Source: JACPNK01 sp964479745
Lineage (GTDB): Bacteria > Patescibacteriota > Minisyncoccia > 2-02-FULL-40-12 > IGHO2-12-FULL-4
Direction: 5' to 3'
DNA: 8,902 nucleotides
Assembly (NCBI GenBank): GCA_964479745.1
Contig: CAYZNJ010000028.1
Span: 1 to 8,902, forward strand
Both the position numbers and the translations under genes were made by a program. Positions 1 to 5,263 of this stretch are shown here, one piece after another; position 1 is the first letter of the stretch; each line of letters begins with the position of its first letter. The notes under the pieces are model-generated. The model was not told the DNA's origin and did no database searches. It was given only the letters and a program-made list of their open reading frames with translations.

Positions 1-205
1 TACCCTTCATCCGCAGATAGCGCGACAAAATATCCGGCACGGCAAAAGCGTACCAGTGGCCGATGTGCAGATTGCCGGAAGGATAAGGAAACTCCGTAAG
101 CAGCATAAAATTTTCCTTGCCTTTAACAGCGTCCTTGGTATTAAAAGATTTCGTCCATTTTTTCTGCCACTTTTTCTCTATTTTTTGAGGACTATATTTG
201 AGCAT
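1..205 (-). CDS. leuS: Leucyl-tRNA synthetase, N-terminal 68 codons (gene runs off the left edge)
   Basis: This class I aminoacyl-tRNA synthetase charges tRNA-Leu with leucine in the cytoplasm. Translating the minus strand from the ATG at 205-203 gives 68 codons. They open with the LeuRS N-terminal pattern Y-x-P-x-x-I-E-x-K-W-Q-x-x-W (residues 4-17). Residues 36-50 then read LTEFPYPSGNLHIGH, which contains the class I HIGH ATP-binding motif at 47-50, followed by a D-I-L-S-R-Y-x-R-M-K-G stretch. The EFPYPSG-x-LH-x-GH context is what separates LeuRS from ValRS and IleRS. The start lies inside the end of tatD (14-nt overlap, different frame), so translation is probably coupled to tatD. No strong Shine-Dalgarno is visible, only a weak AGAAAG about 10 nt upstream. 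The editing domain, KMSKS motif and C-terminus lie outside the window, so intactness cannot be judged. Confidence 0.93.
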   Translation of the reverse strand, partial: MLKYSPQKIEKKWQKKWTKSFNTKDAVKGKENFMLLTEFPYPSGNLHIGHWYAFAVPDILSRYLRMKG

Positions 206-1019
206 TTTGTTTAGTACTTTCTAACTTAACTCCAAACAAATTACAAGCGTTTTTTGTGGTTTGTTCCGCTATTTTCTCCACAGTTTCCCCTTTTATTTTA
301 GCAATTTTTTCAGCAATAAATTTTAAATAAACAGACTCATTTCTCTTGCCGCGATATGGCACCGGCGCGAGATAAGGCGCGTCGGTTTCCAAAAGAAGTT
401 TATCCAAAGGAATACTTTTGATTAGTTCATTGTGCTGGTCCGTGAAAGTTATGATGCCATTTAGGCCAATCAAAAAACCCTGCTCAAGGAACTTTTGAGC
501 AACCCCCCAAGTAGATGTAAAGGAATGGACAACTCCCTTAAGACTAGCACCGCCAAAAAGAGTTTCGGCTGAACTTAGCATTTCCAGCATGTCGGTGTAA
601 GCATCACGGCAATGCAAAATCATAGGTTTTTTAGTTTCTCTGGCCAGTTCCAAAAATTTAATAAAACGGTCTTTTTGTTTGGCAATCATGTCTTCGCCTG
701 TAGTCCGATAGTAATCAAGGCCTATCTCGCCTATTGCAATGACTTCCTTTTCTTTAAGCAGTTCTCGATATTTTTCAATAACGACTTCTTCGTGAAGATT
801 GTCGTTAGGGTGCAAACCTATAGTGGCCCAAATGCCGTCGTATCTTTTTGCCAACTCAACCGCTTTAGCCGACATCTCAAAATCAGTACCCACGCAAATC
901 ATTTTAATCCCGCCATCAAGGGTCCTTTTTATCATTTCTTCGCGGTCCTGATCGTATTGAGGAAATTGCGGATGGCAATGAGAATCAAACAAGGTTAGTT
1001 TATCAAGTTTCAAGTTCAT
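192..1019 (-). CDS. tatD: TatD family metal-dependent DNase/hydrolase
   Basis: This is a TIM-barrel metal-dependent hydrolase of the TatD family. Members have 3'-5' DNase activity and are linked to DNA repair and nucleic-acid turnover; the exact substrate here cannot be told. The 275-residue length is normal. The metal ligands are visible: H14-x-H16 in FDSHCH, E98 in GEIGLDYY, H136 in LHCRDA, H165 in VHSF, and D213 in LLETDAPYLAP. The family's downstream P-Y-R-G-K-R-N-E segment is at 221-228. The ATG start is 4 nt after the stop of the four-helix-bundle gene, has no Shine-Dalgarno, and lies inside the left arm of an inverted repeat. The 3' end overlaps leuS by 14 nt. TatD next to metG is a widely conserved pairing, as in Bacillus subtilis metS-yabD. 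I am confident of the family but not of the physiological substrate. Confidence 0.93.
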   Translation of the reverse strand: MNLKLDKLTLFDSHCHPQFPQYDQDREEMIKRTLDGGIKMICVGTDFEMSAKAVELAKRYDGIWATIGLHPNDNLHEEVVIEKYRELLKEKEVIAIGEIGLDYYRTTGEDMIAKQKDRFIKFLELARETKKPMILHCRDAYTDMLEMLSSAETLFGGASLKGVVHSFTSTWGVAQKFLEQGFLIGLNGIITFTDQHNELIKSIPLDKLLLETDAPYLAPVPYRGKRNESVYLKFIAEKIAKIKGETVEKIAEQTTKNACNLFGVKLESTKQNAQI

Positions 1020-1032
1020 AAAGTTATAAAGT
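1012..1032. repeat. Left arm of inverted repeat flanking the four-helix-bundle gene
   Basis: On the + strand this arm reads AAGTTCAT (1012-1019) directly followed by AAAGTTATAAAGT (1020-1032). Both blocks are exact reverse complements of blocks in the right arm at 1370-1399. The arm covers the four-helix-bundle stop codon (1024-1026), the 4-nt gap, and the tatD start codon (1017-1019). In the mRNA it could pair with the right arm and hide the tatD start. The words are AT-rich and internally repetitive (AAAGTT occurs twice), which weakens the statistics. However, the pairing lies exactly at both gene borders. Confidence 0.7.
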
Positions 1033-1368
1033 TTTAATAAGTCCAGAAATTAATTTTGATATCTCAATGCAATACTCGTGTATTTTATCAAAATTTCTTT
1101 TATCAATGTAACCTAGTTTTAATGCGAGTTCAGTCATAGACCTCACTTCCCCACACGAACCCTTGGCCACATAAAGAAAGTGTCTAAATTCGTTGTTGCT
1201 TTTTCTCTCAAAACCTTCTGCAATATTGTTTCCTATACTTACCGCCGCTCTTTGTATTTGATCTCTAAAACTAAAATCTCTATTAACTTTGAATAACGTG
1301 TAAATTAAAATACTTAGTTCTTGAGCTTTTTGCCAAGAAATAATGTCTTCAAACTTTTCGATTTTCAT
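1024..1368 (-). CDS. Four-helix bundle protein (23S rRNA intervening-sequence/S23 family)
   Basis: This 114-residue protein belongs to the small four-helix-bundle family first known from ORFs inside intervening sequences of 23S rRNA genes. The family is also found as stand-alone genes, and Avd of diversity-generating retroelements shares its fold. Its molecular function is unknown. Family hallmarks are F6-x-D-I-I-x-W-x-K-A-x-E-L near the N-terminus, then D36-Q-I-x-R-A-A-x-S-I-x-x-N-I-A-E-G-F around 36-53, F61-x-x-F-L-x-x-A-K-G-S at 61-71, and the L-G-Y-I turn at 85-88. The gene lies between metG (31 nt upstream) and tatD (4 nt downstream). It is framed by an inverted repeat at 1012-1032 and 1370-1399, suggesting insertion of a discrete unit into the operon. 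No Shine-Dalgarno is visible before the ATG. No reverse transcriptase or rRNA is in view, so neither a DGR nor a true rRNA IVS context applies. Confidence 0.9.
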   Translation of the reverse strand: MKIEKFEDIISWQKAQELSILIYTLFKVNRDFSFRDQIQRAAVSIGNNIAEGFERKSNNEFRHFLYVAKGSCGEVRSMTELALKLGYIDKRNFDKIHEYCIEISKLISGLIKTL

Positions 1369-1369
1369 T

Positions 1370-1399
1370 ACTTTATAACTTTAAAAACTTGATGAACTT
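1370..1399. repeat. Right arm of inverted repeat flanking the four-helix-bundle gene
   Basis: On the + strand this arm holds ACTTTATAACTTT (1370-1382), a 9-nt spacer AAAAACTTG (1383-1391), and ATGAACTT (1392-1399). The two outer blocks complement the left arm perfectly, giving 13 + 8 = 21 base pairs with a 9-nt bulge on this side. The arm fills nearly all of the metG to four-helix-bundle intergenic space. It begins next to the metG stop (1400-1402) and ends 1 nt before the four-helix-bundle ATG. Confidence 0.7.
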
Positions 1400-2899
1400 T
1401 TAACTTAACCTCGGGAACAAAACCTTGCCTTTTTTAATAACTAATTTTTGATGATTCAGTTGCTTTAAGTCTTTGCCCAAGTCCCAGCCAAAAGATTTTA
1501 ATATTTTTCCCGCCGTTTCTGGCAAAAAAGGATAAACCAAAAAAGAAACATTTAAAATCAAAAAGACAAGGTTAGTCATTACTTCCAAAAAGTGTTCCGG
1601 CTCTGTTTGAGCCGTTTCCCACGGACGATGTTCGTTTATATAGCCGTTGGTAAATCCGACTAAACTAAAAACATCCCCAAGCGCTTCGTGCAATTTAAAG
1701 TTGTTTATATTTTTTTCGTAAGATTCTTTTGTTTTTTTGATGAATTCTGCAATCTTTTTGTCTTCCAAATTTTCCCGGCAGTTTATCTCCCCAAGCAAAC
1801 CATTTTCAATCAAAGTCAAAACTCTTTGTACAAGATTACCCAAACCGTTGGCCAAGTCTGCCTGATACCTCTCTTCCAGTTTTTGATAAGAAAAATCACC
1901 GTCTTCCCCTGAAGGAACCTCCCGCAAAAGAAAATACCTTACCGGATCAATTCCATACTTTTCAGTCAAAGCAAAAGGATCAACAACGTTGCCGATAGTC
2001 TTAGACATTTTTTCACCATCTACGGTAACAAAGCCGTGAACATAGATAGCTTTAGGCAAGGGCAAACCGGCCGACAAAAGCATCGCCGGCCAGATAATGG
2101 CGTGAAAACGCAAAATATCTTTGCCGATCAAATGCACATTTGCCGGCCAAAGTTTTTTGAACTGTTCGGTTTCGTCAAAATAGCCGATAGCGGAAATATA
2201 ATTAGTTAAAGCATCCGCCCAAACATACATCGTTGAAGTTTCATCTCCCGGCACCGGAATACCCCATTGCAAATCTTTTCTCGGCCTTGAAAAACTGACA
2301 TCTTCAGCGTCGTCAAGCAAATTTAAAACTTCTTTTTGCCTATGCTCGGGTAAAATTTTCATTTCTCCACTCTCAATAACTTTTTGAATCTGTTTTTTGT
2401 ATTTGGTTAGTTTAAAAAACCAATTTTCCTCTTCAATAACTTCCGGCTTTTGCTTATGCAGAGGACAGGTCCCGTCAACCAACTCGCTTGGTTTCATAAA
2501 GGCTTCGTGGCCGACGCAATAAAGACCTTTGTATTTAGCTCTGTATAAGTCGCCGGATTCGTCCAGTTTTTTCCAAATCTTTTGAACCGCCGGCCAGTGG
2601 CGCTGACGGTCGCTAGTTCTTATAAAATCGTTGTTTGAAATATTAAAAGATGCTAATGTCAGTTTAAAGTTTTTAGCGATTTCGTCTACAAACTGCTGAG
2701 GTTCTTTGTTTACTGCCTCAGCCGCTCGAACGATTTTTGACCCATGTTCGTCAGTTCCCGTCAGAAAGAAAACATCACTGCCTGTGAGTCGCTGATAGCG
2801 AGCAATCACGTCAGCTTGGATAAACTCAAGAACATGACCAATGTGAGCTTTAGAGTTTAAATACGGTATGGAGGTTGTAATGTAGAATTTTGAATTCAT
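1400..2899 (-). CDS. metG: Methionyl-tRNA synthetase
   Basis: This class I synthetase attaches methionine to elongator and initiator tRNA-Met. The 499 residues cover the catalytic Rossmann fold, connective zinc-knuckle insert and anticodon-binding helical bundle. They end soon after the bundle at LFPRLS, so the C-terminal EMAP-like tRNA-binding domain of longer MetRS proteins is absent. Visible motifs are HIGH at 19-22, the FLTGTDEHG segment near 45-53, KMSKT at 297-301 (the family usually has KMSKS), and NEHRPWE near 422-428 in the anticodon-binding part. The insert has a metal-type pattern C128-x2-H131 ... C145-x2-H148, where the closely similar Thermus-type knuckle has Cys in the second position. 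The ATG overlaps the stop of the upstream LAGLIDADG gene (ATGA), so translational coupling is likely. No independent promoter or strong Shine-Dalgarno is visible. The identification is secure. Confidence 0.96.
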   Translation of the reverse strand: MNSKFYITTSIPYLNSKAHIGHVLEFIQADVIARYQRLTGSDVFFLTGTDEHGSKIVRAAEAVNKEPQQFVDEIAKNFKLTLASFNISNNDFIRTSDRQRHWPAVQKIWKKLDESGDLYRAKYKGLYCVGHEAFMKPSELVDGTCPLHKQKPEVIEEENWFFKLTKYKKQIQKVIESGEMKILPEHRQKEVLNLLDDAEDVSFSRPRKDLQWGIPVPGDETSTMYVWADALTNYISAIGYFDETEQFKKLWPANVHLIGKDILRFHAIIWPAMLLSAGLPLPKAIYVHGFVTVDGEKMSKTIGNVVDPFALTEKYGIDPVRYFLLREVPSGEDGDFSYQKLEERYQADLANGLGNLVQRVLTLIENGLLGEINCRENLEDKKIAEFIKKTKESYEKNINNFKLHEALGDVFSLVGFTNGYINEHRPWETAQTEPEHFLEVMTNLVFLILNVSFLVYPFLPETAGKILKSFGWDLGKDLKQLNHQKLVIKKGKVLFPRLS

Positions 2900-3993
2900 A
2901 ACTTTGAACTGCGTAACTTTATATTCTTGATTGCCATATTAAGATCATATCTGCGCTTACCATGCTTCAGGTATGGTTTTAGTAAATTAAAAACTTTTAA
3001 AAGATGTGTTTTGGTACTTATCGTAATTGATAAGACATCTTTATTGTGAAAAGCTCTGTTTGTTTTTTCTAAAAAGAACACACATGGAATATTGAAATAA
3101 CTTTTAAGACAACGGGAGATGTCCCATAAAATACCATAATCGTACGAGGCAATTTTAAATCTTGCCCGAGGATAGCAACCGATATTTCCCTCGGCATCAG
3201 TATAACCAGCCAGAAAGTTAATAAAAGAAATTTTCGACTTACGAATCCACGTCGGTACGTTATTATACTTTTTCAACAAGAACTTAAAACTTTTGTTTAA
3301 ATGGACTTCGGGATGCCATGCATCCCGTTTGTCCTTATTTCCAATATATACCTTACCATAGTTTTTAAATAGAGCGTTAAAAACTTCCAATTGGTCTTTT
3401 TTAGTTGTGCCACCACCGACTCTAATCAAGCCATTACTTTTTCTAACGTGTAAGTCGCCTAGCCGAAATCCTATGAGATAAGCTTTAGTTGCAACATCTC
3501 CGATAAAATTACGTCTGTTAGTATAGTATCTGCTCGATTCGGATGAATTTCTAAGTGGAAGTTTAAGTTTTCTGAAAATTCTTAACAGCCCTGACGGCGT
3601 GCAATTTAATAAATCTCCGATCTGGCTTAAACTTAATCTTTTGTCATAGTAAAGGTGTTTTAACTTACTTTTCGATACTTTTATTAAATGCTTTTTTCTA
3701 ATTGTAAATCTACATATCTTAAGCCAGTTTCTAATAGTATTTGGGCTACAGCCATATTGATTAGCAATCTTGTACGGTGAAAGTCTTTGGGTAATATACA
3801 GTTCATAAAGAAACTTTTTATCTAGTTTAAGCGGGCCGGTTGGATGACGTAACGGTATGTGGTATTCTCTGAGACGGTTCAAAATGGCGGTTCTCTCGCA
3901 ATTGTATATTTTTGCAATTTGCCCGCTCGAAAAGTTTTGATGTATATAGAGACTCCGAAGAGTATTTTTTGGAATTACTATTCTTAGGCTCAC
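2896..3993 (-). CDS. Stand-alone LAGLIDADG homing-endonuclease-like protein with three N-terminal helix-turn-helix repeats
   Basis: This is a DNA-binding protein of about 365 residues, built from three similar ~50-residue helix-turn-helix repeats (starting near residues 15, 65 and 114) and a C-terminal LAGLIDADG region. Each repeat has the form L-Y-x-x-x-x-x-S-x-x-x-I-(A/G)-x-x-x-x-C, then a recognition-helix-like segment ending in (I/L)-x-x-R. Two LAGLIDADG motifs are visible: LIGFRLGDL (acid D180) and LAGYTDAEG (acid E268). Both retain the acidic residue expected to bind the catalytic metal, so nuclease activity is possible. A domesticated regulator is an alternative. metG is intact and no splice-junction motifs are seen, so this is neither an intein nor an intron ORF. 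I chose the GTG at 3993; a TTG at 3996 is the only earlier start before an in-frame TAG at 4006-4008. The GTG lies 6 nt after a TATAAT box, predicting a leaderless mRNA. The gene overlaps metG by 4 nt. Confidence 0.82.
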   Translation of the reverse strand: MSLRIVIPKNTLRSLYIHQNFSSGQIAKIYNCERTAILNRLREYHIPLRHPTGPLKLDKKFLYELYITQRLSPYKIANQYGCSPNTIRNWLKICRFTIRKKHLIKVSKSKLKHLYYDKRLSLSQIGDLLNCTPSGLLRIFRKLKLPLRNSSESSRYYTNRRNFIGDVATKAYLIGFRLGDLHVRKSNGLIRVGGGTTKKDQLEVFNALFKNYGKVYIGNKDKRDAWHPEVHLNKSFKFLLKKYNNVPTWIRKSKISFINFLAGYTDAEGNIGCYPRARFKIASYDYGILWDISRCLKSYFNIPCVFFLEKTNRAFHNKDVLSITISTKTHLLKVFNLLKPYLKHGKRRYDLNMAIKNIKLRSSKL

Positions 3994-3999
3994 CAACTC

Positions 4000-4027
4000 A
4001 TTATACTAGATCCGTTGATATATGCAA
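4000..4027 (-). promoter_or_regulatory. Candidate sigma70-type promoter of the LAGLIDADG-metG-tatD-leuS operon
   Basis: On the minus strand, TTGCAT (4027-4022) is followed after 16 nt by a perfect TATAAT (4005-4000). It lies just downstream of the terminator at 4060-4083, where a new transcription unit should begin. The predicted start point, about 7 nt after the -10 box, falls on the GTG at 3993, leaving essentially no leader. Because the following genes are overlapping or tightly spaced, this is probably the only promoter for metG, tatD and leuS in the window. Confidence 0.6.
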
Positions 4028-4059
4028 TAGTAGTTGTATAAGTAAAACTTTTCCGACAC

Positions 4060-4083
4060 AAAAACAGCTTCTAGGCTGTTTTT
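4060..4083 (-). terminator. Hairpin terminator after the 117-residue gene (possibly bidirectional)
   Basis: AAAAACAGC (4060-4068) and GCTGTTTTT (4075-4083) form a perfect 9-base-pair stem around the 6-nt loop TTCTAG. On the minus strand the GC core (4 bp) is followed by five T residues within the outer stem, as in intrinsic terminators. The symmetric A/T flanks would allow termination on both strands. It separates the upstream transcription unit from the metG operon promoter. Confidence 0.75.
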
Positions 4084-4158
4084 GGAATACATCAAAAATC
4101 CACGCCCTAAAATAAAAACCTACTCGGGAAATCCCTTTCGGCTCTATAAAGAAGCAGG
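4084..4158 (-). other. Untranslated stretch between the 117-residue gene and its terminator
   Basis: Seventy-five nt separate the stop codon from the terminator stem. This is long for a region where the other gaps between adjacent genes are 2-47 nt, apart from the two terminator/promoter regions. No ORF with a plausible start is visible. A short self-complementary patch, GGGATTTCCC near 4125-4136, has too small a loop to be a strong hairpin. I see no tRNA or known riboswitch in it. Confidence 0.4.
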
Positions 4159-4512
4159 CTATTCGCTAAAGTCAATGTGATGATAAACTTTGACTTTTTG
4201 TTGCCAGTCTAAATCTTTAAAAACTTTTACTAGCTTTTCGGTGGCAGACCTTATGTCCCACTGGGCAAACTGATAATGAAACTCGTTTTTTTCTCCAAAA
4301 TCTTCAACCCATTCAAGAACTGAAATCTGAGTTCCGAAGCCAACTACCCGGCCGTTTATACTAAAGGGTTGAATATTTACAACCCCTTTTTCCACGCTTT
4401 CTCCAGCTGTTATCTGTCTGATTAGTTCAGAGACTGCATCCGGAGCCGTTTCCAAATTTATTTCTTTGAGCAAGACTCCGGCCCAAAGTATCCAGCAAGG
4501 TCGAGTGTCCAT
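4159..4512 (-). CDS. Hypothetical protein, 117 residues, unrecognised
   Basis: I do not recognise this family. The protein begins MDTRPCWILWAG and has a predicted helix near 22-42, a beta-rich middle with G-x-G-T-Q-I around 58-63, an aromatic, acidic stretch (W-V-E-D-F-G, then F-H-Y-Q-F-A-Q-W near 78-85), and a charged end with K-V-Y-H-H-I-D. There is no signal peptide, membrane helix or obvious catalytic motif. I chose the ATG at 4512-4510 because GAGG (4522-4519) lies 6 nt upstream, the best-placed Shine-Dalgarno in the window. The ATG at 4524 would add only four residues and would place that site inside the gene. The gene has its own promoter inside the 3' end of rsmI and a terminator after it, so it is a dedicated single-gene unit. 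Three independent expression signals make it very likely real. Confidence 0.72.
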   Translation of the reverse strand: MDTRPCWILWAGVLLKEINLETAPDAVSELIRQITAGESVEKGVVNIQPFSINGRVVGFGTQISVLEWVEDFGEKNEFHYQFAQWDIRSATEKLVKVFKDLDWQQKVKVYHHIDFSE

Positions 4513-4548
4513 CCGAAACCTCATTCAACATCAGATTGTCTTTTAAAC

Positions 4549-4577
4549 ATTATATCTCTCTAGACCTTTTTGTTCAA
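4549..4577 (-). promoter_or_regulatory. Promoter of the 117-residue gene, overlapping the end of rsmI
   Basis: On the minus strand, TTGAAC (4577-4572) and TATAAT (4554-4549) are separated by exactly 17 nt. The -35 box lies inside the last codons of rsmI and the -10 box just past its stop. The expected start near 4542 leaves a leader of about 30 nt that contains the GAGG Shine-Dalgarno. This is one of the two best -35/-10 pairs in the window. Confidence 0.65.
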
Positions 4578-5261
4578 GCCCTTTGCGCCAACCACCACCG
4601 TTAGTTCCCCTCTAGCAATTTCTTTTTCAAATTTTCCCAAAATTTCCGAGCCTATACCGCGATAAATTGTCTCAAATTTTTTGGTCATTTCTCTAGCGAT
4701 AACCAACTGTCTATTTTTCAACTCTTCATGTTCCGACATCTCTTTCAAGGTTTTGGTTATGCGGTGAGGCGATTCGTAAAAAACAACGGTATATTCAGAA
4801 TCGGCCACTTCCTGAAAAAAAGTTTTTCTGCCTTTTTTGTGAGGAGAAAAGCCTAAAAACAAAAATCTGTCGGCCGAAAAACCGGAAATGCTCAAAGCCG
4901 TAACCGCCGCATTGGGTCCGGGGATAGGAATGATTTCAACTTCTCCGTTTAAAACTTTTAACACTTCTCCAACAAGTTTGCCGCCGGGATCAGATATGCC
5001 CGGCGTGCCGGCATCGGTCGTTAAAGCAATATTTTTGCCCTCTCTCAGCAGACTTAAAATCTTCTCAACTTCTTTTTGAGAACTGTGGTGGTGGCAAGAA
5101 ATGAGAGGTTTTTCTATCTGAAAGTGGGAAAGAAGTTTTTTGGTAACCCTCGTATCTTCAGCAACAACAAAGTCAACTTCTCTCAAAATCCTCAAAGCCC
5201 TTTGAGAAATATCCTCAAGGTTGCCTATGGGAGTAGCCAAAATAAAAAGTTTAGAGCCCAT
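4560..5261 (-). CDS. rsmI: 16S rRNA (cytidine(1402)-2'-O)-methyltransferase
   Basis: This SAM-dependent enzyme of the tetrapyrrole-methylase fold adds the 2'-O-methyl group to C1402 in the decoding centre of 16S rRNA. Visible family motifs, in order: ATPIGNLEDIS at 9-19, VAEDTR at 33-38, ALTTDAGTPGISDPG at 79-93 (cofactor-binding region), IPGPNAAVTALSISGF at 113-128, FLFLGFSPHKKGRK at 133-146, VFYESPHRI at 160-168, and RGELTVVV at 217-224. At 233 residues it stops at the end of the methylase core. The roughly 280-residue E. coli type carries an extra C-terminal helical domain that is missing here. The stop is clean and no reading-frame remnant of that domain is seen downstream, so this is probably a natural short form. 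It starts 2 nt after the AI-2E gene stop without a clear Shine-Dalgarno, implying coupling. Confidence 0.94.
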   Translation of the reverse strand: MGSKLFILATPIGNLEDISQRALRILREVDFVVAEDTRVTKKLLSHFQIEKPLISCHHHSSQKEVEKILSLLREGKNIALTTDAGTPGISDPGGKLVGEVLKVLNGEVEIIPIPGPNAAVTALSISGFSADRFLFLGFSPHKKGRKTFFQEVADSEYTVVFYESPHRITKTLKEMSEHEELKNRQLVIAREMTKKFETIYRGIGSEILGKFEKEIARGELTVVVGAKGLNKKV

Positions 5262-5263
5262 CG

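Noticed and set aside
612..998. Open reading frame of 128 codons on the + strand, opposite tatD
   Set aside because: It overlaps a gene whose metal-binding motifs are all in place on the minus strand; its Phe-rich composition is the complement of Lys/Glu codons in tatD.
1024..1368. Four-helix-bundle protein as the Avd component of a diversity-generating retroelement
   Set aside because: No reverse transcriptase, template/variable repeat pair or target C-type lectin gene is in the window; only the fold family is shared.
2896..3993. LAGLIDADG region as an intein or intron-encoded protein interrupting metG
   Set aside because: metG is complete downstream with its own start, HIGH motif and continuous frame. 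The LAGLIDADG gene lies wholly upstream, and no intein splice motifs or intron-like flanks were seen.
4120..4140. GGGATTTCCC self-complementary patch followed by T-rich sequence as an additional terminator
   Set aside because: The possible stem is only 3-4 bp with a 2-4 nt loop; the 9-bp hairpin at 4060-4083 is a far better candidate.
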